From Candidatus Sysuiplasma acidicola (lineage in GTDB: Archaea; Thermoplasmatota; Thermoplasmata; Sysuiplasmatales; Sysuiplasmataceae): DNA of 64,000 bases. Shown one piece after another: positions 25,245-34,520 of the stretch. A program made the position numbers and the translations under genes. Each line of letters begins with the position of its first letter. Position 1 is the stretch's first letter. Under the pieces are notes generated by a model that saw only the letters and a program-made list of their open reading frames with translations, searched no databases and was not told the DNA's origin. Location of the stretch: the NCBI GenBank assembly GCA_019721035.1, contig JAHEAA010000005.1:1-64000 (forward strand). The letters are read 5' to 3'.

Positions 25245-27569
25245 TCAGCCCATCCTTTCCCACAGTGGCGATTGCCACTTCTTCCTGAGCGCATCCAGCG
25301 GTTGCTCAAAGAGGACTTCTTCCTCATCCACAATGCTCAGTGTCCTGCCGCCCGTTCTTCCGATGAGCGTGGCGTCTGCACCGAATCTCTCCTCCACCCC
25401 ATCACTATGTTCCGGCAAAACTTCGACAAGCCACCTGCTTGGTCCCTCCGAAAAGAGACGCGAAACGACCGAGCCTTTACCAAGTGCGACCGCATCAATT
25501 GTGACTCCGATATCTCCGCCAAAAGCCATTTCTGCTGCCGAAATGAACAGTCCGCCCTGCGAAATATCATGACAGGAGAGAAGAGTTCCTGCGGATGCTG
25601 CGGCACCTATCGCATTGCAAAGAAGCGCTGTGCGTCTGAGATCAACTGGGGCAAAGAGCGTGTCGCCAGTGTCGAATATCCTGGCAAACTCGGAGCATCC
25701 GAGTCTGTTTTCCTTCGCACCGATCAGATATAATAGAGAGCCTGCTCTCTTGACGTCAGAAGTGACGGACTTTCTTATATCATCAACTATACCCACACCC
25801 ATCAGGGAGACAGTGGGCAAGATGGGCCCTGCCTCCCCGTCATTATAGAAGCTGACATTGCCGGAGGGCACTGCAAGGCCCAGCGCTTCCGCCGCCTCTG
25901 CGAGTCCTCTCACAGATTCGTGAAATTCCCACATGATATCCGGCCGTTCGGGATTGCCGAAGTTCAGACAGTTGGTCAGTGCATCCGGTCTTGCCCCGAC
26001 CGCGGCCAGATTCCTGCAGAGTTCATCAACAGCGTGCAGCGAGCCCTGATACGGATTAACGGAGGCAATCCAGGGTTGTGACGACACCGATACAGCCAGT
26101 CCGCGCCAGCTATCCGGGACGGGTCGCAGAACGGATGCATCGCCGTGTGACTGAAAGCCGGCGAGACCGTGAAGAGGCTTGACCGCCGTCCTGCCTCCCA
26201 CTTCATAATCGTACATATGGACGACCCAGTCCCTGCTGGACACATTCAGGTCGGAAAGTATGCGTTCTGCAACTTCGGCCAGACCGATTTTGCCGTCTAC
26301 CTGCCTTCCGCGGCGACCTCTGATGGTTCTGCTCTTCATCGGTCTTATGCATTCCGGCGCCTTTACGACAAATGCCGTCTCCAGATCCAGTATGATCCTG
26401 CCGTCGTATTTCACGACAATGCTGTTTCCATCGCGGACGGTTCCTATCCTGGATGCTTTCACATCCCAGAAATCGAACACGGACAGCACATGCTCAGCAT
26501 CACGCTCATTGACAGAAATGAGCATCCTCTCCTGTGATTCGGAAACCCAGATTTCCCACGGTTTCATGCCTTGCTCCCTGAGATGCACAGCGCCGATTTC
26601 GATGTCTGCGGCAAGAGAGCCGGAGAGAGACATTTCGCCGACGACAGCAGAGAGACCTCCGCCGCCGAGGTCCTTCATTGATTTGATTTTGCCTTCTTCG
26701 ACAAGTTCCATGATGGCGTGTATTAGTGGTTCCTTTGTAATCGGATCTCCGAGTTGAACGGAGCCCCTGTCCTCTTCATGGGATTGTTCTGTGAGTATTC
26801 TTGAAGCAAAATTAACACCGTGTATTCCATCTTTTCCCGTGAAACCGCCGGCCAGGATGAGAACATCGCCTTCCTCCACGAGACCGTTTCTTGCAACATG
26901 CCTCTTCTCTCCGAAGCCAAGACATCCGGCATTCACCAGGCAGCTGGCAGCATACCTGCTGTCGAACCAGACGCCTCCGGAAACTGTCGGCACACCGATT
27001 CTGTTGCCATAATCCCGTATGCCTGCCACTACCCCGGAGAAGAGATATTTCGGATGTTTTGCGCCGGGCGGCAGCGAATCGGCACCGGCGTCCAGATGAC
27101 CGAAGAATATCGGGTCGACGAGGGCTGCCGGTCTCGTTCCCATACACAATATGTCCCGAACGATGCCACCTATACCGGTGCCTGCTCCGCCGTAAGGCTC
27201 TATAGCGCTTGGGTGATTGTGACTCTCCATTTTCAGAGAATAGACATGCTCGGTGTCGAATTCCATGACACCGGCATCCCCCGTGGCAAAGGCACGACGT
27301 GAGAGCGGAAAAATGAAGCGCCGCAGAACGGGTTTCGAAGTTTTATAACTGCAGTGCTCGCTCCATGCCTGCGCAACGGACTGCAGCTCGATATCGGTCG
27401 GTTCCCTTCCCTTTTTCCTGAAGTAATCTCTGGCAATGATAAGCTCTTCGGGACTCATGCCCAGACACATTGCTCCGTCTATACGCGCAAGATCCTCCTT
27501 GTCTGCGTCCCTGATTCTGACTGTCCATACATCCGGAACTCCGGTATGCTCGAAATAATCATCGGTCAT
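25245..27569 (-). CDS. purL: Phosphoribosylformylglycinamidine synthase, large subunit
   Basis: The 774-residue protein is a small-type PurL, slightly longer than the usual 720-750. It shows SVAQAWSEHCSYKTSKP, KMESHNHPSAIEPYGGAGTG with the catalytic His and ATP-binding region, then the second half of the duplicated PurM-like fold (LNFGNPERPDIMWEF, SCHDISQGGLFISA). It converts FGAR, ATP and glutamine-derived ammonia to FGAM. It needs PurS and PurQ, both adjacent. Cytoplasmic. Confidence 0.96.
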   Translation of the reverse strand: MTDDYFEHTGVPDVWTVRIRDADKEDLARIDGAMCLGMSPEELIIARDYFRKKGREPTDIELQSVAQAWSEHCSYKTSKPVLRRFIFPLSRRAFATGDAGVMEFDTEHVYSLKMESHNHPSAIEPYGGAGTGIGGIVRDILCMGTRPAALVDPIFFGHLDAGADSLPPGAKHPKYLFSGVVAGIRDYGNRIGVPTVSGGVWFDSRYAASCLVNAGCLGFGEKRHVARNGLVEEGDVLILAGGFTGKDGIHGVNFASRILTEQSHEEDRGSVQLGDPITKEPLIHAIMELVEEGKIKSMKDLGGGGLSAVVGEMSLSGSLAADIEIGAVHLREQGMKPWEIWVSESQERMLISVNERDAEHVLSVFDFWDVKASRIGTVRDGNSIVVKYDGRIILDLETAFVVKAPECIRPMKSRTIRGRRGRQVDGKIGLAEVAERILSDLNVSSRDWVVHMYDYEVGGRTAVKPLHGLAGFQSHGDASVLRPVPDSWRGLAVSVSSQPWIASVNPYQGSLHAVDELCRNLAAVGARPDALTNCLNFGNPERPDIMWEFHESVRGLAEAAEALGLAVPSGNVSFYNDGEAGPILPTVSLMGVGIVDDIRKSVTSDVKRAGSLLYLIGAKENRLGCSEFARIFDTGDTLFAPVDLRRTALLCNAIGAAASAGTLLSCHDISQGGLFISAAEMAFGGDIGVTIDAVALGKGSVVSRLFSEGPSRWLVEVLPEHSDGVEERFGADATLIGRTGGRTLSIVDEEEVLFEQPLDALRKKWQSPLWERMG

Positions 27570-27591
27570 TCGTAAGCCGCCGGTGGTTGAT

Positions 27592-27837
27592 TCAGTCGCT
27601 CACCTTTCTGTAGCTGTACATGTGTATTGCGGGGTTCGCAAGAAGTTTTCTGCACATGTCCTCTATCATTCCTTCGGCTTCTTTCCCCTTTCCTCTGAGG
27701 GATATCGAATAAAGTTTGTAAGATGAAACATGAGTGATCGTATGGAAACCGAGAAGTTCGAGCGATTTTTTCGTATTTTCCCCTTCCGGGTCGACAATCC
27801 CTTCCTTGAGTGATATTTTAACTTCGTATACCGCCAA
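27592..27837 (-). CDS. purS: FGAM synthase subunit PurS
   Basis: The conserved part is YEVKISLKEGIVDPEGENT, LLGFHTITHVSSYKL and LANPAIHMYSY, which is PurS. The longest frame (to 27912) would overlap the upstream MFS gene by 35 bases and add an unfamiliar leader. A TTG codon at 27837 gives 81 residues, the normal PurS length, so I prefer it. PurS helps assemble PurL and PurQ into the active complex and channels ammonia. It is the first gene of the purine operon. Confidence 0.88.
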   Translation of the reverse strand: MAVYEVKISLKEGIVDPEGENTKKSLELLGFHTITHVSSYKLYSISLRGKGKEAEGMIEDMCRKLLANPAIHMYSYRKVSD

Positions 27838-27877
27838 ACTGCTTCCCAGACTACGAATACCAATTCTTATTTTAAGT

Positions 27878-29197
27878 TCACCGATGAAAGGCGGGAATGG
27901 TGCCATTTGCATTGCTCGAGCTGCCCCTCTTACCGGAAATCAGCAGATAAGCCAGTATTATCAATGAGAACAGACCAAACAGGTCAAGCGAAGACCAGAC
28001 TTCAATACCGTTGAATGAGAAGATGAACAGAAAAATTGATCCGACTGTTGGTCCGGTTGCCCTCCCTGCAGAGTTGGCCATGCCATTGAATGCCATATAC
28101 CTGCCAACCCTGTCCTCCGGCGACAGCCGGGACACCATGCTGTTAATGCCCGGGGACGTGAGATTCTCCCCGATCGTGATGAGCACCATGTCGGCCATAA
28201 GCTGCAGCAGGTTTCCGGAGAATGCGACAAGGGTGAAACCTACCATGTAGAACGCCGTACCGAGCATCACGACGGTCTCTTCCCTGAGTCTTCTTACGGC
28301 AGTTGTTATTGGGTACTGTCCGAAAACAACAACTAAACCGTTTACAGCGAAGATGTAGCCGAGCTGATTTGAGAGTATCGACGTCCTGACAACTGCATAA
28401 GTCGGCAGAGTAACTGAAAACTGCGATGATAGGACAAACAGCAGAAATGTCCCGGCGCTGAAAATCAGCAGTGTTCTGTCGAACACAATCAAGTCTGAAA
28501 AACGCGCGCGAATTCCTGCCGTTGTCTTTCTGGTATGGGCCCTCCTGTCCCTGATCAGGAAATAGATAATGCAGAATTGCGCTATGAGTGTGAGCATAAC
28601 GAGGAAAAATATCCAGACCACTCCATAGTTGAAAAGCACAGAACCGGCTATTGGACCTATCGCCCATCCTGAGTTCGTCAGTATTCTGAATAACGAAAAT
28701 GCGTTCATTCTGTTTCCAGGGAGCGTGATATCCACAATAAGTGCGTTGAAGGACGGAAAAATGAGCGAGCCAGAAATCGAGCTGAGAACAAAAAGAACGA
28801 CGAGCGGCAATATGCCCGTTCCGTGAATCAGGAGCAGTACGATTCCCGCATAGATTGCTATGCCGATAGTGCTTCCAAGAAGAAGCGTAAATCGCCTTCC
28901 TCTGAAATCAGACAGGTAACCTCCGATTATCTGAAAGATGGTCCCGCAAATGGCCAGAAGAGCGAATATTAATCCCACTGCATAAATGGGAACGTGCATG
29001 ATTCTGTTGAAGAATATGGCCATGAACGGCCATGTTGCTCCGAAACCGATTGAGCGAATCATGCCGGCCGCTCCGACATACCAGAGGCCGGGATTGTCAA
29101 ACATGAATTCTTCTTTGAGTGATATTGTCACGGTATTCGTCCATCCTGCACTTCCATCCTGCAGACGGAGAGGCAGGAGAAAGCGGTTAAGAACCAC
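27878..29197 (-). CDS. MFS transporter
   Basis: The 439-residue frame (an ATG at 29104 would give 408 residues and a more typical start) encodes about twelve membrane segments with the facilitator loop GYLSDFRGRRFTLLLG between segments 2 and 3 and a second copy-like region (RLSPEDRVGRYMAFNG) in the C-terminal half. It resembles sugar-phosphate or drug-exporter-type MFS proteins, but no substrate can be named. It lies between marC and purS on the same strand with short gaps, so it may share a transcript with either. Confidence 0.85.
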   Translation of the reverse strand: MVLNRFLLPLRLQDGSAGWTNTVTISLKEEFMFDNPGLWYVGAAGMIRSIGFGATWPFMAIFFNRIMHVPIYAVGLIFALLAICGTIFQIIGGYLSDFRGRRFTLLLGSTIGIAIYAGIVLLLIHGTGILPLVVLFVLSSISGSLIFPSFNALIVDITLPGNRMNAFSLFRILTNSGWAIGPIAGSVLFNYGVVWIFFLVMLTLIAQFCIIYFLIRDRRAHTRKTTAGIRARFSDLIVFDRTLLIFSAGTFLLFVLSSQFSVTLPTYAVVRTSILSNQLGYIFAVNGLVVVFGQYPITTAVRRLREETVVMLGTAFYMVGFTLVAFSGNLLQLMADMVLITIGENLTSPGINSMVSRLSPEDRVGRYMAFNGMANSAGRATGPTVGSIFLFIFSFNGIEVWSSLDLFGLFSLIILAYLLISGKRGSSSNANGTIPAFHR

Positions 29198-29228
29198 TGT
29201 TTCTTAATCTTTCTCAGGTGCACTTGAA

Positions 29229-29864
29229 TCAAATTGTGCGGGAAACCGCAATAATGCCCGTAATAACGAACTGGATGGCGAGAGCGGAAAGCAGTATTCC
29301 TTCAATACGTGAAAAGGCCATAGCGCCCATTCTGCCCATGCGTTTGAAAAGAGGTGCAGAATACAGCAGCGAGATGTATGAAATGAAGACAGTAATGAGA
29401 ATGGACAAAACGACAAAGGTTTCATCCGTTATCCCTTTCGCTTCGCCGAAGAATATGATAACTGTCGTTATGGCGCCGGGGCCGGCGAACAGCGGTATAC
29501 CCAGCGGTACGATGCCAATGGATTCTTTGGCTAGCGCTTCATCCGCATCTTCACGCGTGGCCTTGGATCTCGGGTTTTCGCCCTGAAGCATTGAGAATGA
29601 AGTGTTGAATAGAAGTATGCCGCCCGCGATTTCGAAGGCAGGCAGGGTGATGCCATAAATGGCGAAAATTATCCTGCCGAACAAACCGAACAGTATGAGG
29701 GCGCCGAGGGTGACGTAAACTATTTTCAGTATGACTTTGCGCTTCATCTCCGGTTCGTAGCCGGTTGTCAGCATGTGAAAAAAGGGAATGTTACCAATCG
29801 GATTGACAACAACAAAGATGGCTGCGGCTGATGCGAGAAAAAATGCAAGATCCATCACCATCAT
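29229..29864 (-). CDS. MarC-family integral membrane protein
   Basis: Family-like sequence begins at the ATG cluster at 29855-29864, giving about 211 residues with six membrane segments. Landmarks are AAAIFVVVNPIGNIPFF near the N-terminus and IVPLGIPLFAGPGAITTVI, the MarC/UPF0056 signature repeated in both halves. The family's physiological role is unsettled; some members have been called neutral amino-acid transporters. The longer open frame back to 29972 overlaps the trmI gene and is not favoured. Confidence 0.88.
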   Translation of the reverse strand: MMVMDLAFFLASAAAIFVVVNPIGNIPFFHMLTTGYEPEMKRKVILKIVYVTLGALILFGLFGRIIFAIYGITLPAFEIAGGILLFNTSFSMLQGENPRSKATREDADEALAKESIGIVPLGIPLFAGPGAITTVIIFFGEAKGITDETFVVLSILITVFISYISLLYSAPLFKRMGRMGAMAFSRIEGILLSALAIQFVITGIIAVSRTI

Positions 29865-29898
29865 CCCGTATTGGTGCAGGGTGTAGTGCCTCCGCCGA

Positions 29899-30666
29899 TT
29901 AATTAATTTCCGACACGCTTCCTGCGACTTTACGGAACAGGCTGACATATCCTGTGTGACCCAGCGTGTCAAAACTATGCCTGCTTGCCCCGCTGGCGAT
30001 TTCCAGCTTACGCAAGATCACTTCAAAACTCTTCTCATGAAGCAGACAACCGTCGACAGCGGACACGACTGTTCGCTCCGTCTGGTTTATTGTAGGAGAA
30101 TAAACAGCGAGCATTCCGCCTGGCCTCAGAGTGATGCATGCAGCGTGCAGGGCTTCCCATGGATCAGGCATGTCGAGCACCATTGCATCCGCTGAATCCG
30201 GCAGTAGCGGCTTTCGCACATCTGCAATGACGGGCCGCCAGCAGGACTGAAGACCGCACCCGGTGACGTTTTCACGTGCAAGGCGGATATGGTCCGTCCT
30301 CAATTCGACCGTGACCACCTCGCCGAGCGGGAAAACAGCATGTAGCAGAGCAATTGTGAGGCTTCCCGAGCCTGAACCTCCTTCCACCACGCGTGAACCC
30401 GAATGTATGCTCAGGCAGTGTATAATCTGGGCCGCATCCTTGGCCATGATGATCTGCGGCCCCCTGGACAGACCGTCCAGCAAATCATCCAGGGTTGGTG
30501 GAAGCAGCAGGAACGCCTTTCCAGCGATGGAGACGTTCGTTCCATAACCTGTGGCAGACAGATTGTTTCTGTCAACTATGCCGAGGCCCTTGACGCGAAC
30601 GAGACCGATCCCGTCCGGAACAATATAACGTCGCCCGTCGCGACTCAAAAGAAGGAATGCACTCAC
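29899..30666 (-). CDS. trmI: tRNA (adenine-N1)-methyltransferase, TrmI type
   Basis: The 255-residue protein has an N-terminal beta domain then a class I SAM-binding fold: VVEGGSGSGSLTIALLHAV (SAM loop), EVVTVELRTDHIRLARENV, and VLDMPDPWEAL (catalytic-site motif). This is the order seen in archaeal TrmI, which methylates N1 of A57/A58 in the T loop of tRNA. The C-terminus with GHTGYVSLFRKV also fits. It is upstream of marC with a short gap. Confidence 0.93.
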   Translation of the reverse strand: MSAFLLLSRDGRRYIVPDGIGLVRVKGLGIVDRNNLSATGYGTNVSIAGKAFLLLPPTLDDLLDGLSRGPQIIMAKDAAQIIHCLSIHSGSRVVEGGSGSGSLTIALLHAVFPLGEVVTVELRTDHIRLARENVTGCGLQSCWRPVIADVRKPLLPDSADAMVLDMPDPWEALHAACITLRPGGMLAVYSPTINQTERTVVSAVDGCLLHEKSFEVILRKLEIASGASRHSFDTLGHTGYVSLFRKVAGSVSEIN

Positions 30667-30756
30667 CTGCGAAACTCTCCGGTGTTAATTCTGTTCTAAT
30701 TCATAAACCATGTTGGAACGGGCGGCCGGTTAGAAACGGGAGCAGGATAAGTCTCA

Positions 30757-32010
30757 GTGTCACAAAATTCCAGTGTTATATTTAATACATCGATGATACA
30801 TCCCGAATACCGAGTCCTGACGACTATGTTGAATAACTACATAACAAAGGAAACTTCGAGGGCAAAATCGAGAAAGGATGTTCCACCTGGCGAAATGAGC
30901 AAGCTGCTATCCCTAGTGCTTTCATTTTTGCCAGAGCACAGGAAGTTTGTCTGGGATTCCAACATAAACGGCATTAATGTCAGATACACAGGAAACAGCG
31001 AGCATCAGTACGACTTCTGGAGAGAGAACTGGTGGCCCGCACCAAACAACAGGGAATCTCTCCCGCATGCCTTCGTTTATTCAGTTATAGGTGTGCCGGA
31101 TATGGAGCCTCAGGCATTTTACTCACCGCAGCTCAATACTGCACTTTTCGTCAATACAGAGTATTATGGACAGGCGAAAAGCTGGGCTCTCGGCATGGCG
31201 GCAGCCATTCTTGAGAGATATTACAATACTCATTCAATACACGGTGCATGTGCAGAAGTCGAGGGTAAAGGAGTCGTCATAGTTGCCCCGACAGGAACAG
31301 GAAAAACCACCCAGGTGAATAAGCTGTTCCAGCACGATTCGGGTAAAGTCGTAGGCGACGACTGGGTATATATTGAACATCCGGCGAATTTGAAGAGTGG
31401 GGTCGGCCACAGATTCAAGGTCAGACAACCGGAAAGAAGACTCTATGTGAGAACTGAAAATGAGGAAAATGAGCCGTGGCTCCGGCCCATACTTGACGGA
31501 TGCAAATGTGAAAATGTTGTGGTGAAGAAAGAGAACTGCCAGAACCAGAAATGCTGGGACAGATGCCAGAATGGTGAGCGCAAGTGCGTATTTGACGAAG
31601 GCCGCGAATGGTGTTTTTATGCATTTGGGAATTCGCGGGCGCTTCTTCCCAGAGAATGGATGAGCGGGGAAGCGAAGGTGGGTGACTCCGCCACACTCAA
31701 CCTCATTGCACTGTTGAGAAGAGACTCAACATCCCCTGCGCAGGTTAACCTCGATCCTGACGAAGCAATCCAGGTTCTGCTCGAAGGCAGTTACATGATA
31801 AGACCGGGGGCTGGCCCGAAGGAAAAATGGGGCACCATGGCACAAGAGCCCTGGTACAATCCGTATCTCCTCGTCAGGGATGACAGAAAACAGGAGGAGT
31901 TCTTCAGAAGAGAAATAGAGTCGTCACGATGCATACTCCTGAATACCGGCGTTGAGGGAATCCAGCAGACGCACGACAGAATACTGAAGGAACTCAGGAA
32001 GGCAACCTGA
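30757..32010 (+). CDS. HPr-kinase/PEPCK-like P-loop protein with Cys-rich insert
   Basis: The 417-residue protein has an unfamiliar N-terminal domain (1-155), then HGACAEVEGKGVVIVAPTG-TGKTT (162-185), strikingly like the HPr kinase pattern HG...G.GV.I...G.GKS. GDDWVYI (200-206) follows at the position of the acidic motif after the P-loop. A cluster of seven Cys at 249, 251, 261, 266, 270, 277 and 286 comes next and may bind zinc or an iron-sulfur cluster. NSRALLP (292-298) resembles the NxRxxxP of ATP-dependent PEP carboxykinases. I infer an ATP-dependent small-molecule or protein kinase of the HprK/PEPCK fold. The substrate is unknown. It is monocistronic, convergent with a membrane zinc-ribbon gene. 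Confidence 0.6.
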   Translation: MSQNSSVIFNTSMIHPEYRVLTTMLNNYITKETSRAKSRKDVPPGEMSKLLSLVLSFLPEHRKFVWDSNINGINVRYTGNSEHQYDFWRENWWPAPNNRESLPHAFVYSVIGVPDMEPQAFYSPQLNTALFVNTEYYGQAKSWALGMAAAILERYYNTHSIHGACAEVEGKGVVIVAPTGTGKTTQVNKLFQHDSGKVVGDDWVYIEHPANLKSGVGHRFKVRQPERRLYVRTENEENEPWLRPILDGCKCENVVVKKENCQNQKCWDRCQNGERKCVFDEGREWCFYAFGNSRALLPREWMSGEAKVGDSATLNLIALLRRDSTSPAQVNLDPDEAIQVLLEGSYMIRPGAGPKEKWGTMAQEPWYNPYLLVRDDRKQEEFFRREIESSRCILLNTGVEGIQQTHDRILKELRKAT

Positions 32011-32012
32011 AT

Positions 32013-32465
32013 TCAAGCGGCATTTTGCCGGACGCCCGCAATGGGTTTTCCGCACTTCATGCATTTCACGTCATAAAATGAAATCGCAGTCCTGCAGGCA
32101 GGGCACCTCGGCAATTCAGCACGATTATCTGTTAGTAAGCTTGAGCCTGAACCCTCAGAAGTCGTGACATCATGCGCTTGGGCCGGCTTTTTGTCCGGCT
32201 GTCGTGTTGCTGTTCTGTGCTTCAGACGAATGTCATAACCGGGAAGCATGCCTCCTGACTGCGAAGCGTGAACGTACCATCTTGACCTGTAAACATACAC
32301 GAGAAAGCAGGGCGGACCAAATATCAGAACTGCAACAGACCACAGTCGTGAATACGCTAGATACCATGCATCATGCCACGTCCACAGCGAGAGAAAAACT
32401 GTAGCCAATATCCAGGACAATGCGGCCAATTCTACTATCAGATTCATCCCAATCCCTTTCCACAC
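32013..32465 (-). CDS. Small membrane protein with C-terminal zinc ribbon
   Basis: The 150-residue frame (an ATG six codons later is an equally good start) has two hydrophobic segments near residues 8-28 and 40-60, then a flexible polar linker and a C-terminal zinc ribbon, CPACRTA and CMKCGKP. The architecture is the reverse of the zinc-ribbon/membrane protein near 13313. I do not recognise a named family. It is convergent with the HprK-like gene (two bases between stops) and divergent from korA. Confidence 0.6.
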   Translation of the reverse strand: MWKGIGMNLIVELAALSWILATVFLSLWTWHDAWYLAYSRLWSVAVLIFGPPCFLVYVYRSRWYVHASQSGGMLPGYDIRLKHRTATRQPDKKPAQAHDVTTSEGSGSSLLTDNRAELPRCPACRTAISFYDVKCMKCGKPIAGVRQNAA

Positions 32466-32503
32466 TTAATGCTCCTTTCGTTATTTAATCATATCTGAAA
32501 CAG

Positions 32504-32517
32504 CTGACAATTGTCAG
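32504..32517. promoter_or_regulatory. 14-bp perfect palindrome between divergent genes
   Basis: CTGACAATTGTCAG is fully self-complementary. It lies in the 264-base divergent region between the membrane zinc-ribbon gene and korA, about 40 bases upstream of the former's start. It has the size of a dimeric regulator's operator. No regulator is identified. Confidence 0.4.
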
Positions 32518-32729
32518 ACGACATCTTGGCACAACCTGTCAAAGTGACCGAAATACTCTACCGCCTTGCGACCGAAGCGGCAGCTGGATATCAACCACAC
32601 CCCGGCAAGTGCGTTAGAAGATTTCATGGCATGCGGAGGCGTAGCATGCTGAAAGGATATCGGCAAATAACGATTTTTTTGCAAAACATTAAAGACCTAA
32701 TCCCTTAATAGCGTACTTCCAATAGATAA

Positions 32730-34520
32730 ATGAACAGATGCAGAAAGGCGGTAAAATTGAAAGAGGCGGACATAACAATAAGGCTCGGTGCGGCCGCCGG
32801 CGACGGTATTCAGAGCGCCGGTGAAATAATTACAAGAATGCTATCGAAGAGCGGTCAGTACGTTGTGACATACAACGGGAACCAGTCATTGATAAGGGGC
32901 GGACACGTGTGGTTCCACATCCATTCAGGAAACTGGAAAGTCACATCGATGGGGTACGGTATAGATTATCTCCTCGCGCTGACGCAACTTGCATTTGATG
33001 AACACGCCGGAAAGGTGAACAGCGGAGGAGCGATTATCTTTGACCCAAAACAGGTGAAGGCGGGTCCGGTGCCCAACGGCGTTAGCCTGATTCCGCTGCC
33101 ACTGACCGAAATTGCGCTGAAATACGACAAAAGACCCCTTATGAAGAATACAGTGGGCATCGGCGCGATAGCCGGAATACTCGACATAGACAGGAAAGTA
33201 CTCGAGGGGGTCATACGGGAACAGTTCGCTTCAAAGGGGCAATCGATTGTCGACGGAAACGTCAAAGCCTCCTTTGAAGGATATGATGAAACAGAAAAAG
33301 ATTTCGTTCCGACACGCAAACTCCAGTTTGATTATGGAGTGAGCAGGAGATTCGCACACGCTGACTTCGCGCTTGCAGCAGGTGCCGTTAATGCCGGTTG
33401 CAGGTTTTACGCAGCATACCCAATGTCTCCCGCTAGCCAGATATTGCACTACATGACGGCTAACGCAAAGAAAATGGGCGTATCTGTTCTTCTTGCGGAA
33501 GATGAAATAGCTGCCATAGGCGCAACGATAGGTGCTGCGTTTGCAGGTGCCAGAGCCATGTGCGGCACAAGCGGCGGCGGTTTTGCATTGATGCAGGAAG
33601 CCTTTGGAATGGCTGCCATGAACGAAACACCGATTGTTGTCGTGGACGTTATGAGAGCTGGACCGTCCACAGGCCTTCCGACGAAGACCGGGCAGGGTGA
33701 TCTGAACATGATGCTGGGCATTTCGCAGGATGATTTTCCGAGAGTGATACTCGCACCCAGGAACCCTGAGGAGACATTCAATTACATGGGGAAAGCGTTC
33801 AACCTCGCTGAAAAGTACCAGGTTCCGGTGATTATCCTTCTGGATTTCGGCATCGGAGACGGAGGGTACGCGACTGTCGAGGATCTCCAGTTAGACAGCA
33901 CAATTGACAGAGGTAAGCTAGTCACGGATATACACGGAAACGGTTCGGTATGGTTTAAACGATATGAACTGACTGAAGATCACGTCTCTCCAAGAGTCCT
34001 TCCCGGAACACCGAACGGCATGTTTGTGGCGAAAACTGATGAACATGACGAGTACGGACACGACCTGAGCGACGTTGAGGCAGGACTGGCCCATGCGGTG
34101 GTTCTGAGAGAAAAGATGATGCGTAAGAGAATGGGCAAGCTCACGCCGATATCAGAAGAACTCAACTTACCGGAAATCGTGGGTCCAAAGGATGCGAAGA
34201 TTTCGCTTGTTTGCTGGGGAAGCACGTCAAATGCAGCCCGTGAGGCAATGAGAGTCCTCTGGAGCGAGGGAGTAAGTGTCAATTCCATCGAGTTTTCAGA
34301 TATTTTCCCTTTGCGGTGGAGTGAAGTCGCAGCAATTCTGTCCTCTGCGGGGCATCTGGTTGACGTTGAATTGAATTATACCGGACAGATGGCCGGTCTG
34401 ATCGCGCGTGAAACCGGCATAATAATTGAGGACAAGCTGCTCTCCTACTCCGGAGAACCGCTTGAACCTGTTGAGATTGTGAATAAAGTGAGGAGCATTG
34501 CCGAAGGGCGGGTGAGCTGA
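32730..34520 (+). CDS. korA: 2-oxoacid:ferredoxin oxidoreductase, fused gamma-alpha subunit
   Basis: The 596-residue protein joins a gamma domain (about 1-190; GAAAGDGIQSAGEII, GNQSLIRGGHVWFHI) with the pyrimidine-binding alpha part (from about 210; AAYPMSPASQILH, the YPITPxS-type motif, then GTSGGGFALMQEAFGMA and GPSTGLPTKTGQGDL). With the beta subunit it oxidatively decarboxylates a 2-oxoacid to acyl-CoA, reducing ferredoxin. The family covers 2-oxoglutarate and broad-specificity archaeal enzymes; which one this is cannot be read directly. The stop is directly followed by korB. Confidence 0.92.
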   Translation: MNRCRKAVKLKEADITIRLGAAAGDGIQSAGEIITRMLSKSGQYVVTYNGNQSLIRGGHVWFHIHSGNWKVTSMGYGIDYLLALTQLAFDEHAGKVNSGGAIIFDPKQVKAGPVPNGVSLIPLPLTEIALKYDKRPLMKNTVGIGAIAGILDIDRKVLEGVIREQFASKGQSIVDGNVKASFEGYDETEKDFVPTRKLQFDYGVSRRFAHADFALAAGAVNAGCRFYAAYPMSPASQILHYMTANAKKMGVSVLLAEDEIAAIGATIGAAFAGARAMCGTSGGGFALMQEAFGMAAMNETPIVVVDVMRAGPSTGLPTKTGQGDLNMMLGISQDDFPRVILAPRNPEETFNYMGKAFNLAEKYQVPVIILLDFGIGDGGYATVEDLQLDSTIDRGKLVTDIHGNGSVWFKRYELTEDHVSPRVLPGTPNGMFVAKTDEHDEYGHDLSDVEAGLAHAVVLREKMMRKRMGKLTPISEELNLPEIVGPKDAKISLVCWGSTSNAAREAMRVLWSEGVSVNSIEFSDIFPLRWSEVAAILSSAGHLVDVELNYTGQMAGLIARETGIIIEDKLLSYSGEPLEPVEIVNKVRSIAEGRVS

